A DNA stretch of 64,000 nucleotides. It comes from an uncultured Bacilli bacterium (lineage in GTDB: Bacteria; Bacillota_I; Bacilli_A; RF39; UBA660). Both the position numbers and the translations under genes were made by a program. Where the stretch lies: assembly GCA_934148995.1 (NCBI GenBank), contig CAKPDM010000003.1:74929-138928 (forward strand), written 5' to 3'. Below, piece by piece: positions 34,617 through 43,571 of this stretch. Under the pieces are notes generated by a model. That model had not been told where the DNA came from. It saw nothing but the letters and a program-made list of their open reading frames with translations, and searched no databases. Position 1 is the first letter of the stretch. Every line of letters starts with the position of its first letter.

Positions 34617-35156
34617 GTGAAAAGAAAACATCCATTAAACAAAAGAGGCTTTATGCTTTTAGAAACCTTAATTGTTAGCATTTTTGTAATGACTATTTTT
34701 GCAATGCTTTACACTAATTTATTTCCATTACTTGGTGAATACGAACGATATCGAACTTATGATAGTGTGGAAGGAACTTATATTGCACACTGGGCGAGAA
34801 AAATAGTTTTAAATGGTTTAGGTGATTGGTTATTTACAACTGCAGATAATAATGGTTATGTCAATATTTCTGATTGTAAACTGTATACTAAAAATGAAAT
34901 GGATAGCTGGTGTGCTAATTTCAAAAGAACTAATAAAGTGTCAAAGATCTATTTAACTACTTACTCAACGCAAAAATTTAAGAATCATGTTAATAGTACA
35001 TCTTATCAACGTGACTTTAAAGATTACGCCAGTTATATACCGACATATAGTAGAAATACTACAAAGATAAATAACGGTAAGTATTATCATGTTATTGTTG
35101 AATATGCCAAAAATGATACTAATAACTATGGAATAATGGAGGTTAATAGGAACTAA
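34617..35156 (+). CDS. Type IV pseudopilin-like protein 1
   Basis: A 179-residue protein starting at GTG 34617 after AAGGGGTGAG. The prepilin leader reads KRG followed by FMLLETLIVSIFVMTIFAML: cleavage after Gly, Phe at +1 and Glu at +5, followed by the hydrophobic pilin helix. The rest is a soluble domain with CKLYTKNEMDSWC, possibly disulfide-bonded. It should be processed by the prepilin peptidase encoded at 54.6 kb. Minor pilins of the ComG type have this size. It overlaps the next pseudopilin gene by one base. Confidence 0.85.
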   Translation: MKRKHPLNKRGFMLLETLIVSIFVMTIFAMLYTNLFPLLGEYERYRTYDSVEGTYIAHWARKIVLNGLGDWLFTTADNNGYVNISDCKLYTKNEMDSWCANFKRTNKVSKIYLTTYSTQKFKNHVNSTSYQRDFKDYASYIPTYSRNTTKINNGKYYHVIVEYAKNDTNNYGIMEVNRN

Positions 35157-35719
35157 TGAAGATTAATAATAAAGGAATGACTTCTATTGAACTCTTAATC
35201 ACTTTTGCTATTTTGTCATTTGTTGTAACTGGTATGTTTGATGTTGTTTTAAACTATAAAGATAAAGAACAGATAGAGTCAATTAGAGGAAGTGTTGTTC
35301 AATATGAGAACAGCTTAGAAAAATTAATACAAGATGATTTCATAAAAGGTCATTTAAAAAGTGTAGCAGTAAATACTACTAATACAAACTTACTAACTGC
35401 TACTTTTCAGATGGAAAAAGATGTGACTACTGGTAGTGCTTATGCCACCACTCTTCAAATCGATATTGTAAATGGCGTAATTAGTTATGGTAAAACTGCT
35501 GAAGTCATTAAGTACCCAATCCCAAAGTTTGATACTAGTTATGGAAGTAATTCGACTATAACATTAGCAATTGATAAGAGTAGAACGTTGATTGAGACTA
35601 GCGGCGATAGTAAAAATCAATTTGTTAAAATAAATATTGCTTTTACTCATCCGAACTTCGAGGATGGCGAATTAACTTTCACCATTGCTAGTCCGGTTAA
35701 TTACCCTTATAATCTTTAA
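35156..35719 (+). CDS. Type IV pseudopilin-like protein 2
   Basis: A 187-residue protein with leader MKINNKG and mature start MTSIELLITFAILSFVVTGM: Gly cleavage site, Glu at +5 and hydrophobic helix. The remaining 150 residues form a beta-rich soluble domain without cysteines. It is encoded in a TAATG overlap with the preceding pseudopilin and convergent with the ylbJ-like gene, whose stop it overlaps by four bases. Probably a minor pilin of a competence or type IV pilus fibre. Confidence 0.85.
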   Translation: MKINNKGMTSIELLITFAILSFVVTGMFDVVLNYKDKEQIESIRGSVVQYENSLEKLIQDDFIKGHLKSVAVNTTNTNLLTATFQMEKDVTTGSAYATTLQIDIVNGVISYGKTAEVIKYPIPKFDTSYGSNSTITLAIDKSRTLIETSGDSKNQFVKINIAFTHPNFEDGELTFTIASPVNYPYNL

Positions 35720-36630
35720 CAAAGGAAAAGGATAGAAGCGATTACTGATTGTAGGACTCTACCGATTAAGAAGTTATAATAAGATAGGTCAGTCTTCTTA
35801 ATTGCATTAATAACTTGTAAATGCACCGATAAGCTTCCAAAAGTAATAAAATTTAACATGATTAAAGCTTTTATTTTCAAAGAAAAATCAAGTGTTGGAA
35901 CAAGACTTATTCCCGTAGTAAGGTCCATGAAACCAGAAAAGATTACTTTCGTAAAGTTAGATTCGTTAAAAAAGAGAAGGAAGCAATTAGTAAAAAACTG
36001 AAAGATAGTGATAGAACCCAGCATAAAGATTAATACTTGCATAGCTTCATTTATAGCATCAGGTAGAAATAATAAAATATTAGGAGTAGGAGGAAGTTCT
36101 ACTTCTTTTTTAACGGTTTCTTTTCTAACTTTAGGTCTTAATAAAATACCAAGAACAATATTAGATATTAGTTGAATAATAAATATTTTATAAGCAAGTC
36201 TTTTATTTCCTAGAAGTAAGCCACAAGTTCCAAGAACAAATAATGGATTAGCAAAATGTGTAAATACTAATAAATTATTTCCTTCATCTTTACTTATATA
36301 ACCAGCTTCATAATCTTTAACAATATATTTAGCACCAGAAGGAAAACCAGAAATCATACTCATCAACAGAATAAAACTTGAATTTTCTCCAAGATGAAAA
36401 ATACAATTCATTATCTTCTTAAAATATTTACTAAGTATAACTGGATAACCCATATTGATAAATAAGAATGATAAAACAAAAAAGGGAAAGATAGAGGGAA
36501 ATATTTTTTCTCTAAAAATAAGTAGGGCATTAATAGATGTATCAATCATTACTGTTGGAAAACAAAATATTCCAAAGTAAGCAAATAAAAGGATAATCGC
36601 TCCTAGCAAATAGTAATATTTTTTCTTCAT
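35716..36630 (-). CDS. ylbJ: YlbJ-like sporulation membrane protein
   Basis: A 304-residue protein with about eight membrane segments. It contains SIFPFFVLSFLFINMG and the MSMISGFPSGAKYIVKDYEAG motif, which are typical of YlbJ (SpoVV), a nucleoside recognition (Gate)-domain protein. In Bacillus subtilis SpoVV carries dipicolinic acid across the mother-cell-derived outer forespore membrane. The identity is supported by its neighbour: ylbL begins 46 bases away, divergently, and ylbJ-ylbL proximity is conserved in Bacilli. The ATG follows AGAGGT. With spoIIGA-sigE at 50.5-52 kb it supports a sporulation pathway. Confidence 0.82.
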   Translation of the reverse strand: MKKKYYYLLGAIILLFAYFGIFCFPTVMIDTSINALLIFREKIFPSIFPFFVLSFLFINMGYPVILSKYFKKIMNCIFHLGENSSFILLMSMISGFPSGAKYIVKDYEAGYISKDEGNNLLVFTHFANPLFVLGTCGLLLGNKRLAYKIFIIQLISNIVLGILLRPKVRKETVKKEVELPPTPNILLFLPDAINEAMQVLIFMLGSITIFQFFTNCFLLFFNESNFTKVIFSGFMDLTTGISLVPTLDFSLKIKALIMLNFITFGSLSVHLQVINAIKKTDLSYYNFLIGRVLQSVIASILFLC

Positions 36631-36675
36631 ATTTTTTAAACCTCTGCTATAATGTATTATAAAGGTGTTGATAAA

Positions 36676-37698
36676 ATGTTTAATAAACTATATGAAAAAT
36701 TTAAAAACTTTATGTCAGAAAATCTAAAAACTATCATTGTTTTTCTTCTCCTTTATTTAGTATTAACGATACCATTACCTTATTATGTCTATGCTGGTGG
36801 TGGTACCATCGATATAAGTAGTAGAGTAAATGTTAAAAGTTCTAAGAAAAATAAAATTGATGGCAAAATGTACTTTGCTTATGTAAGAGAATTAAAAGGA
36901 AATACAGCTACTTATCTGTTATCAAAAATAATAAAAGATTGGGATTTAGAAAAAGAGGAAGATGTAACTCTTACTGATGATGAAACAATGGAAGATGTTA
37001 CTTTTAGAGACCGTATTTATCTAAAAAGTGCTAATCAAAGTGCTATTTTACAAGCTTATCAAAAAGCGGGTAAGAAGGTCACAATCAAAGCAAGTCATCC
37101 TTATGTTTTATATGTCACTGAAAAAGAAGAGAATGGTCTTAGAGTAGGGGATGAAGTCGTTAGTGTTGAGAATGAGAAATATGTTGATATTACAGAATTT
37201 AGAAAGTTAATTAATAGCAAAGAAGTCGGCGATAAGATAAATTTAGTAGTTAAAAGAGATAAAAAGGAAAAAAATGTTACTGTCACTATTAAGGAAAATG
37301 AAGGCACTAAACAAGCAGGTGTTAGTATCATGACGATTTATGATTATGATACTGATCCTAAAATAGAGTTAAAATTCAAACAAAGTGAAAGTGGTCCATC
37401 TGGTGGATTAATGTTAACGCTTGCTATTTATAATAATTTAACAAAGAAAGATATTACTAATGGTAAAAAAATCGTCGGTACTGGAACTATTGAAGAAGAT
37501 GGTAGTGTCGGAAGTATCGGTGGTGTTAAATATAAATTGAATGGAGCAGTAAGACAAAAAGCTGATGTATTTTTAGTGCCTGCTGGTGAAAACTATGAAG
37601 AAGCGATGAAGGAAAAAAAGAGAAAAGGCTATTCAATTAGAATAGAAGCAGTAGCAACTTTTGATGATGCTCTAAAAGTTTTAGAAAAATTTTCTTAA
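36676..37698 (+). CDS. ylbL: YlbL-like PDZ and Lon-type (S16) membrane protease
   Basis: A 340-residue protein starting at ATG 36676 after AAAGGTG. One N-terminal membrane segment (IIVFLLLYLVLTIPLPYYVY) anchors an extracellular part, with a PDZ-like region (about 150-210; GLRVGDEVVSVENEKY) and a Lon-type protease domain. The catalytic Ser lies in SESGPSGGLM and the Lys in GGVKYKLNGAV. YlbL of Bacillus cleaves the membrane-bound cell-division inhibitor YneA, and SepM of streptococci processes a signal peptide. The substrate here is unknown. An extended -10 TGCTATAAT (36645-36653) precedes the gene. Confidence 0.93.
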   Translation: MFNKLYEKFKNFMSENLKTIIVFLLLYLVLTIPLPYYVYAGGGTIDISSRVNVKSSKKNKIDGKMYFAYVRELKGNTATYLLSKIIKDWDLEKEEDVTLTDDETMEDVTFRDRIYLKSANQSAILQAYQKAGKKVTIKASHPYVLYVTEKEENGLRVGDEVVSVENEKYVDITEFRKLINSKEVGDKINLVVKRDKKEKNVTVTIKENEGTKQAGVSIMTIYDYDTDPKIELKFKQSESGPSGGLMLTLAIYNNLTKKDITNGKKIVGTGTIEEDGSVGSIGGVKYKLNGAVRQKADVFLVPAGENYEEAMKEKKRKGYSIRIEAVATFDDALKVLEKFS

Positions 37699-37737
37699 AC
37701 TATAGTGTATAATATTAAATAAAGGAAGTGATTTTTA

Positions 37738-38478
37738 GTGGACTTGAAAAAATTAAAAACTGAATTAATTGAACAGAAAAAGTCAAAGTTTAAAGGAAAT
37801 ATCTATCATTTTTCCCAAGTTAACTTTGCTTTTAACTCTAATAAAATAGAAGGTGGACACTTAACAGAAGATGAAACCGAAGAAATCTTTGAAACTAATT
37901 CATTTATTCCCAAGGCTGATGATGCTATAAAACTTGACGACTTAATTGAAATGAAAAATCATTTTCGTTTGTTCGATTATATGTTAGATATCATTGATGA
38001 GGAACTTAGTAAAGAAAATATCATTGAAATGAATAAAATTTTAAAGAGAAATACTACTGATGAAGACAATCCAAGATATAATGTTGGTGGTTTTAAAGTA
38101 GTTCCAAATAAAATAGGGCTAATCAATGTCATTAACACTTCATCGCCTGCTGATGTAGAAAAAGATATAGAAACTTTATTAGAATGGTATAAAAGTATAG
38201 AAAATGTAACACTAGAAGATATTATCGAATTTCACGTAAGATTTGAAAGAATTCATCCCTTCGGTGATGGCAATGGTCGTGTCGGCAGAATAATAATGTT
38301 TAAAGAGTGTCTAAAAAATAATATACTTCCTTTTATCGTTTTAGATACTGATAAGCCATACTATATGAGGGGATTAAAAGAATATAAAAACGATAAGATG
38401 TATTTAATAGATACTATAAAAAATGAACAAGATATCTATGAACAAGTCTGTAATCAGTTACTTGATTTCGAATTATAA
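37738..38478 (+). CDS. Fic-family protein (AMP transferase) with N-terminal inhibitory helix
   Basis: A 246-residue protein starting at GTG 37738 after AAAGGAAGTG. The catalytic motif HVRFERIHPFGDGNGRVGR matches HPFxDGNGRxxR. FNSNKIEGGHLT near residue 35 is the class II inhibitory motif (S/T)xxxEG, whose Glu blocks ATP binding until relieved. Fic enzymes transfer AMP or other nucleotide groups to proteins. Many chromosomal forms have unknown targets, others are toxins. No antitoxin gene (FicA type) lies beside it, consistent with the built-in inhibitory helix. Confidence 0.93.
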   Translation: MDLKKLKTELIEQKKSKFKGNIYHFSQVNFAFNSNKIEGGHLTEDETEEIFETNSFIPKADDAIKLDDLIEMKNHFRLFDYMLDIIDEELSKENIIEMNKILKRNTTDEDNPRYNVGGFKVVPNKIGLINVINTSSPADVEKDIETLLEWYKSIENVTLEDIIEFHVRFERIHPFGDGNGRVGRIIMFKECLKNNILPFIVLDTDKPYYMRGLKEYKNDKMYLIDTIKNEQDIYEQVCNQLLDFEL

Positions 38479-38493
38479 ATTATTAAGACATAT

Positions 38494-38527
38494 AAAAAAT
38501 TCTAAAGATATACTCTCTAGAATTTTT
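38494..38527. terminator. Bidirectional terminator
   Basis: AAAAAATTCTA (38494-38504) / TAGAATTTTT (38518-38527) between the convergent fic and CPBP genes. Confidence 0.85.
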
Positions 38528-38528
38528 C

Positions 38529-39215
38529 TTATAATAAAGATAAACAAATCAAGATACTGTTATGTATCATGTGCATCATAATAGAAGTAAATACCGTATC
38601 TGTTTCATAATCAGCTAGTGCAAAGACAAATCCTAGGGCACCATATGGGACGATATAAAGAAGTTCTAATGGATTGGTACTATTCATAACATGAAGATAT
38701 CCAAATACTAGAAAGGAAATAATTGCAAAGACCCACTTGTTCTTGAAAATCGTTTGGAAAGTCTTTCTAAAAGTAATCTCTTCTAGGATTGGTGCAAATA
38801 TTCCTGCTGCAATAAACATAAGTATTGGACTAGCTGGTATTAAACTTTGGACATTTTGCTCATTAGTAGAATTACTTAATGATGTAAAAAGAGAAATTGC
38901 TATATTAGAAGTCATCATAATACCAAGACCTATCAACCAGTATTTTAAACCAGTATCGAAACATTTAGCAAAATTATCTTTGAATCTTTTAAACTCTCTT
39001 TTTAAATCCTTTCGATAGATGAAATAAAACATAAAAAATAACACAATATCAGATAAAACAGTTAAGATTAAAAAATTTAAATCAGAAATATGTTTTAAAT
39101 CAATTCTTAGAATTACTGCAAAAAAAACTTTAAAATAACTAGATGCAAAGAAAAGCAAGATAACACTAATCGCTTTAACTATATATATAATCTTTTCTTT
39201 AAGAGTATCACTCAT
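38529..39215 (-). CDS. CPBP-family intramembrane metalloprotease
   Basis: A 228-residue protein with about seven membrane segments. The diagnostic motifs are present in order: EEITFR (EExxxR), FGYLH (FxxxH) and HMIHN (HxxxB). Members include Rce1-like CAAX proteases and bacteriocin self-immunity proteins acting in the membrane. No bacteriocin precursor gene is visible nearby. The start ATG follows GAGGTGG on the minus strand. Divergent from the rimP-nusA operon. Confidence 0.88.
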   Translation of the reverse strand: MSDTLKEKIIYIVKAISVILLFFASSYFKVFFAVILRIDLKHISDLNFLILTVLSDIVLFFMFYFIYRKDLKREFKRFKDNFAKCFDTGLKYWLIGLGIMMTSNIAISLFTSLSNSTNEQNVQSLIPASPILMFIAAGIFAPILEEITFRKTFQTIFKNKWVFAIISFLVFGYLHVMNSTNPLELLYIVPYGALGFVFALADYETDTVFTSIMMHMIHNSILICLSLL

Positions 39216-39262
39216 ATGTCCACCTCACTATAAATATAATACCATCAGCAAAAAGAAAAAAC

Positions 39263-39291
39263 TAGACAAAATTAAATTATTTGGTTATAAT
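39263..39291 (+). promoter_or_regulatory. Promoter of the rimP-nusA-infB operon
   Basis: TAGACA (39263-39268), 17 bases, perfect TATAAT (39286-39291). Confidence 0.7.
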
Positions 39292-39305
39292 GAGTAGTAA
39301 GAAAG

Positions 39306-39334
39306 GAGTGGGAACTAAAATGATCCCACTCTTT
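39306..39334 (+). promoter_or_regulatory. Leader hairpin upstream of rimP
   Basis: GAGTGGGA (39306-39313) / TCCCACTC (39324-39331), eight perfect base pairs followed by TTTC, in the short 5' leader. It could attenuate the operon, as nusA operons are often autoregulated by NusA. Confidence 0.6.
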
Positions 39335-39352
39335 CTAGTTGAAGGAGGTACT

Positions 39353-39610
39353 ATGGAAGAAGAAATTAAAAGCTTAATAAGTGATGCCATCAAAGACCTT
39401 AATCTTAGAGTAAGTAGTGTTTATGACTCTAATGAAGAAGGGGTTAAAACAAGAAATATTGAGCTTGATAGCGATGAAGTTATTGATGTTGAAAAAATAA
39501 CTTTAGCAACAAAAATAATTAATCCAATACTAGATAAAACTAATCTTTTAAATGATGTAGAAGTATTAGATATTCATTCTAAAGAGAAAGGAGATATAAA
39601 CAATGAATAG
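39353..39610 (+). CDS. rimP: Short RimP-like protein
   Basis: An 85-residue protein starting at ATG 39353 after AAGGAGG. Its place directly before nusA (eight-base overlap) is that of rimP in almost all bacteria. VIDVEKITLATKIINPILDK is weakly similar to the RimP segment where two helices precede the conserved LEVSSPG. Full-length RimP has about 150 residues; here the LEVSSPG motif and the whole C-terminal SH3-like domain are missing. It may be a reduced RimP or a non-homologous replacement. RimP helps 30S subunit maturation. Confidence 0.55.
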   Translation: MEEEIKSLISDAIKDLNLRVSSVYDSNEEGVKTRNIELDSDEVIDVEKITLATKIINPILDKTNLLNDVEVLDIHSKEKGDINNE

Positions 39611-40802
39611 TAAAGAGTTTTTAAAAGCAGTTGATAATATTGTAAAAGAAAAGAATATTGACAAAAGTATAGTTTATGAAGCTATGCAACAAGCACTAAC
39701 TTCTGCTTATAAGAAAAACTATAATACAAAGAATAGTAATGTAAAAGTATTAATTAATGAAAAAACAGGAGAGATAAAAGTATATTCTTATTTAACCGTA
39801 GTTGAAGATGAAAAGATGACTAGAGAAGAATATGAAGATTATCTATTTGAACATTATACAGATGAAGATGAGGAAGAAGGAATAGAATCTAAAGAAGAGG
39901 ATGAGGAGCAAGAAGAAAAAGAAAAAATTAGTTTCTTTAATCCAGAATGTGAAATTAGATTAACTGATGCTAGAAAGATAGATAAAAGTTTAAATATTGG
40001 TGATACTATTGATACTGAAGTAACTCCTCATGATTTTGGAAGAGTAGCTGCTTCTACTGCTAAACAAGTTGTAGTTCAAAAGATAAGAGAAGCTGAAAGA
40101 AATAGTATTATGGCAGAGTTTGGTGATAAACAAGATGAATTATTAATCGGAACAGTTGCTTTAGAAGATACTGATAATTATTATATTGATTTAGGACGTT
40201 GTAACGGTATTTTACCAAAGAAAGATATTATTCCTGGTGAAAAGATTGAGATGGGAAGTCAGTTAAAAGTATATGTTAGTAAAGTTGATAATAATGGACG
40301 TAGCTTATTAGTATTACTTTCTAGAACACATTATGGTTTTGTTAAACGTTTATTTGAACATGAAATACCAGAACTTAGAGATGGTACTGTTTTAATGTAT
40401 GCTGTTGCAAGAGATGCTGGTAACCGTAGTAAAGTAGCAGTTTACTCTGAAAATAATAATGTAGATCCAATCGGTGCTTGTATTGGTGAAAAGGGAAGTC
40501 GTATTGCTAATATAATTACAGAATTACATGGTGAAAAAGTAGATATTATTAAATATGATAAAGACCCAGTAGAATTTATTCGTAATGCTTTATCACCTGC
40601 TAAAGATTTAACTGTATTATTAACAGACCCTAATAAAAAAGAAGCAATTGTAATAGCAGATGGTGATAATTTCTCTTTAGCAATTGGTAAAAGAGGAATG
40701 AATGCTAAACTTGCTAGTCGTTTAACTAAATATAATATTGATATTAAAACAAGAGAACAAGCAAAAGAGTTAGGAATTAATATTAAAAAAGAAGGTGAGT
40801 AA
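39603..40802 (+). CDS. nusA: Transcription termination/antitermination protein NusA
   Basis: A 399-residue protein. The N-terminal polymerase-binding domain (about 1-140) is followed by an S1 domain (DELLIGTVALEDTDNYYIDL) and two KH domains (VDPIGACIGEKGSRI, NFSLAIGKRGMNAKLASRLT). NusA binds RNA polymerase and nascent RNA, influencing pausing and termination. A long Asp/Glu-rich insert (about residues 82-112) sits in the N-terminal domain, which is unusual. The C-terminus ends shortly after KH2, as in Bacillus. It overlaps rimP and is followed by ylxR after three bases. Confidence 0.97.
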   Translation: MNSKEFLKAVDNIVKEKNIDKSIVYEAMQQALTSAYKKNYNTKNSNVKVLINEKTGEIKVYSYLTVVEDEKMTREEYEDYLFEHYTDEDEEEGIESKEEDEEQEEKEKISFFNPECEIRLTDARKIDKSLNIGDTIDTEVTPHDFGRVAASTAKQVVVQKIREAERNSIMAEFGDKQDELLIGTVALEDTDNYYIDLGRCNGILPKKDIIPGEKIEMGSQLKVYVSKVDNNGRSLLVLLSRTHYGFVKRLFEHEIPELRDGTVLMYAVARDAGNRSKVAVYSENNNVDPIGACIGEKGSRIANIITELHGEKVDIIKYDKDPVEFIRNALSPAKDLTVLLTDPNKKEAIVIADGDNFSLAIGKRGMNAKLASRLTKYNIDIKTREQAKELGINIKKEGE

Positions 40803-40805
40803 GAG

Positions 40806-41069
40806 ATGAAAGTAAGAAAAATACCTTACAGAACTTGCTCCGTTACTGGTGAGAAACTAGAAAAGAAAGACCTTCTTCGTATAGTTAGAAACAAAGAAGG
40901 AGAGGTCTTTGTTGATATAACTGGAAAGAAAAACGGTCGTGGCGCATATATTAAAAAAGACTTAGAAGTCTTAAAAGAAGCCAAGAAAAGAAAAAGTCTA
41001 GAAAGAAAGTTAGAATGTACTATTCCTGATAGTATATATGAGGAAATTGAAAAAATAATTGAAAATTAA
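40806..41069 (+). CDS. ylxR: YlxR-family RNA-binding protein (RnpM)
   Basis: An 87-residue protein of the DUF448 family: MKVRKIPYRTCSVTGEK, KKDLLRIVRNKEGEV and GRGAYIKKD are characteristic. It is found between nusA and infB in most Firmicutes; in Bacillus it binds and modulates RNase P RNA. The L7Ae-like ylxQ gene that often follows is absent here. Start ATG after GGTGAG. Confidence 0.95.
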   Translation: MKVRKIPYRTCSVTGEKLEKKDLLRIVRNKEGEVFVDITGKKNGRGAYIKKDLEVLKEAKKRKSLERKLECTIPDSIYEEIEKIIEN

Positions 41070-41086
41070 AGAAAGAGGTGAAGTGT

Positions 41087-43207
41087 ATGAATATACAAGA
41101 TTATGCTTTAGATATTGGAAAGAGTGTAGAAGATGTTTTAGCTAAGATGGCTACTTTAAAACTTATCACTACTGATCCTAATCGCCTTTTAAGTGATGAT
41201 GAGGTTATTCTTCTTGATAATGCTTTTCAAGATGAAGAGGATTATGTTCCAAGTGAAGATGTGAATGATGAGATAGTAGAAGATATTGCACTTTCTATGA
41301 AAGCTGAAGAAATTGCTTATGGTAATAGTTCTTATAATAAGGAGAGTAAGAAACCTTCTAAAAAGAACAAGGTAACTAAAGGTTCTAATACTAAATTTAG
41401 AGAAGAAAGAAAAAAACTTTACAAGCATAGAGAAAAATTACAAAGTAATGAAACAGCCAAAGATGATTCTGTTATTCTTTATAAAGAAGGAATGACAGTA
41501 GGAGATGTGGCAAATTGTGCTAATGTTTCTCCTAGTGAAGTTATTAAGAAACTTATGGGTTTAGGAATCTTAGCAACAGTTAATAAAACATTATCGTTTG
41601 ATGATGTTGAAGTTCTTGCTTTAGAGTTTAATAAAACTGTTAAAAAGGAAGAAACCCAAGATATCTCTAATTTTGAAAATTATGAACTTGTAGATAGTGA
41701 TGATGATTTAGTAGAACGTCCACCAGTAGTAACTATTATGGGACATGTTGATCATGGTAAAACTACTTTACTTGATTATTTAAGAAAAAGTAGTGTAGCT
41801 AGTGGTGAAGCTGGTGGTATCACTCAAGCAATCGGTGCTTATCAAGTAAAATGTAAAGGTAAAGATATAACCTTTATTGACACACCTGGTCATGAAGCTT
41901 TTACCGAAATGCGAGCTAGAGGAGCATCTGTTACTGATATAGTTATAATTATAGTAGCAGCAGATGATGGAGTAAAACCTCAAACTAAAGAAGCAATTGA
42001 TCATGCTAAAGCAGCAAAAGTTCCAATTATTGTTGCAATTAATAAGATTGATAAACCAGAAGCTAATATTGATAGAGTAATGACGGGTTTAGTAGATGCT
42101 GGACTTACTCCAGAAGAATGGGGTGGAGATACTCTAGTTAATAAAATATCAGCAGTTACTGGTGAAGGTGTTGAAGATTTACTTGAAAACATTTTATTAA
42201 TAGCAGAAATGCAAGAGTTAAAAGCTAACCCGAAAAGATATGCAACCGGAGCTGTTTTAGAAAGTCAAATGGATAAGCATATGGGTAGTGTTGTAACTTT
42301 ATTAATTCAAAATGGTACTTTAAGATTAGGTGATCCAATCGTAGTTGGTACATCTTTTGGCAAAGTTAGAACATTAAAGAATGATTTAGGTCAAAATATT
42401 GTTTCGGCGACACCATCTATGCCAGTAGAAATTACTGGATTATCTGAAACACCAAAAGCGGGCGATAAATTTATGGCTTTTGAAACAGAAAAACAAGCTA
42501 AATCTATCGCTGAAGAACGTAGTTTAAGAGCTAAAGAAGCGGATACTAATCGTACTGGTATGACTCTTGATGATTTATTTGGTCAAATAAATGAAGGGTT
42601 AAAAGAGATTAATATTGTTTTAAAAACAGATGTTACTGGTAGTTTAGAAGCTGTAAGACAATCTCTTGAAAAAATTGATGTTGAAGGAGTTAAGGTTAAT
42701 ATCATAAGAGCAAGTGTTGGGGCTATTACAGAAAGCGATATTGTTCTTGCTCAAGCTTCAAATGCCATTATTATTGGTTTTAATGTAAGAGGTAGTGGCA
42801 AAGTAATGGACCTAGCTAAAGAATATGGTGTATCTATTAGAACTTATGATATTATTTATAAAGTAGTTGAAGAGATGGAAGCTGCTATGAAAGGTATGTT
42901 AGAACCTGAGTACGAAGAAGTTGTTACTGGTAACTTAGAAATTCGTCAAATATTCAAATTTTCTAAGGTTGGTTTAATTGCAGGTTGTCACGTAACTAAC
43001 GGAACTATTAAAATGGGAGAAAATGCTAGACTTATTCGTGATGGTATAGTTGTTTATCAAGGCAAAATCAAGTCACTTCAACGTGGTAAAGATAATGCTA
43101 AAGAAGTTAGCAAGGGTATGGATTGTGGACTTACTTTAGAAAATTGTCAAGACTACAAAGAAAATGATCAGATTGAAGTGTATGATTTAGTAGAAGTTAA
43201 AAGATAA
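41087..43207 (+). CDS. infB: Translation initiation factor IF-2
   Basis: A 706-residue protein starting at ATG 41087 after AGAGGTGA. A short N-terminal region contains two IF2_N-like winged segments (LDIGKSVEDVLAKM, EGMTVGDVANCANVSPSEVI). The GTPase domain follows, with GHVDHGKTTL, DTPGHEAF and NKIDKP, then the beta-barrel domains and C-terminal C1/C2 domains that bind formyl-methionyl-tRNA. IF-2 delivers the initiator tRNA to the 30S subunit. Length is near that of Bacillus IF2. It is followed by a terminator and by minus-strand Rpn genes that interrupt the usual infB-rbfA continuity. Confidence 0.98.
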   Translation: MNIQDYALDIGKSVEDVLAKMATLKLITTDPNRLLSDDEVILLDNAFQDEEDYVPSEDVNDEIVEDIALSMKAEEIAYGNSSYNKESKKPSKKNKVTKGSNTKFREERKKLYKHREKLQSNETAKDDSVILYKEGMTVGDVANCANVSPSEVIKKLMGLGILATVNKTLSFDDVEVLALEFNKTVKKEETQDISNFENYELVDSDDDLVERPPVVTIMGHVDHGKTTLLDYLRKSSVASGEAGGITQAIGAYQVKCKGKDITFIDTPGHEAFTEMRARGASVTDIVIIIVAADDGVKPQTKEAIDHAKAAKVPIIVAINKIDKPEANIDRVMTGLVDAGLTPEEWGGDTLVNKISAVTGEGVEDLLENILLIAEMQELKANPKRYATGAVLESQMDKHMGSVVTLLIQNGTLRLGDPIVVGTSFGKVRTLKNDLGQNIVSATPSMPVEITGLSETPKAGDKFMAFETEKQAKSIAEERSLRAKEADTNRTGMTLDDLFGQINEGLKEINIVLKTDVTGSLEAVRQSLEKIDVEGVKVNIIRASVGAITESDIVLAQASNAIIIGFNVRGSGKVMDLAKEYGVSIRTYDIIYKVVEEMEAAMKGMLEPEYEEVVTGNLEIRQIFKFSKVGLIAGCHVTNGTIKMGENARLIRDGIVVYQGKIKSLQRGKDNAKEVSKGMDCGLTLENCQDYKENDQIEVYDLVEVKR

Positions 43208-43208
43208 G

Positions 43209-43243
43209 AAAAAGAATGAACCTATAACTGGCTCATTCTTTTT
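43209..43243. terminator. Terminator after infB, usable in both directions
   Basis: AAAAAGAATGA (43209-43219) / TCATTCTTTTT (43233-43243). Confidence 0.85.
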
Positions 43244-43530
43244 ATATCTTCTAATGATATATTAATCATTCTTGAAATTTCTTCTAGTGTTAAACCATAA
43301 TTAAGCATCTTTGAAATTGCTTCTCGTCGACCTTCTTCGTATCCGATTTTCTCGGCATATTCCATCTTTGCTCTTTCTTTCCACTTCCTATCTTTCTCCG
43401 CATCATAAAGACCAATAGTGTTGATATCAAAAGTATCTTTTTCAATTTCTTTTTCCATTTCTTTTGTCTCTCCCTTTTAAATCTTATTATAGTATTTCTT
43501 TTCTAACTTTTGAAGATTGTAGAGTATTTT
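43222..43530 (-). pseudogene. Decayed Rpn-family gene remnant
   Basis: The 78-residue frame (ATG 43458) reads DTFDINTIGLYDAEKDRKWK and ends in the Rpn C-terminal helix-turn-helix-like tail (NYGLTLEEISRMINISLEDI). Upstream on the same strand, 43458-43530 still resembles the KLEKKYYN codons of the intact gene next door, with most of the nuclease domain deleted. So it is the remains of a second copy. A strong GGGAGAG lies 12 bases before the ATG, and a small product may still be made. Confidence 0.72.
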
Positions 43531-43571
43531 CTGGGATTTCCCGTTATATTTTTTTCATAGTAAAAGATGGA

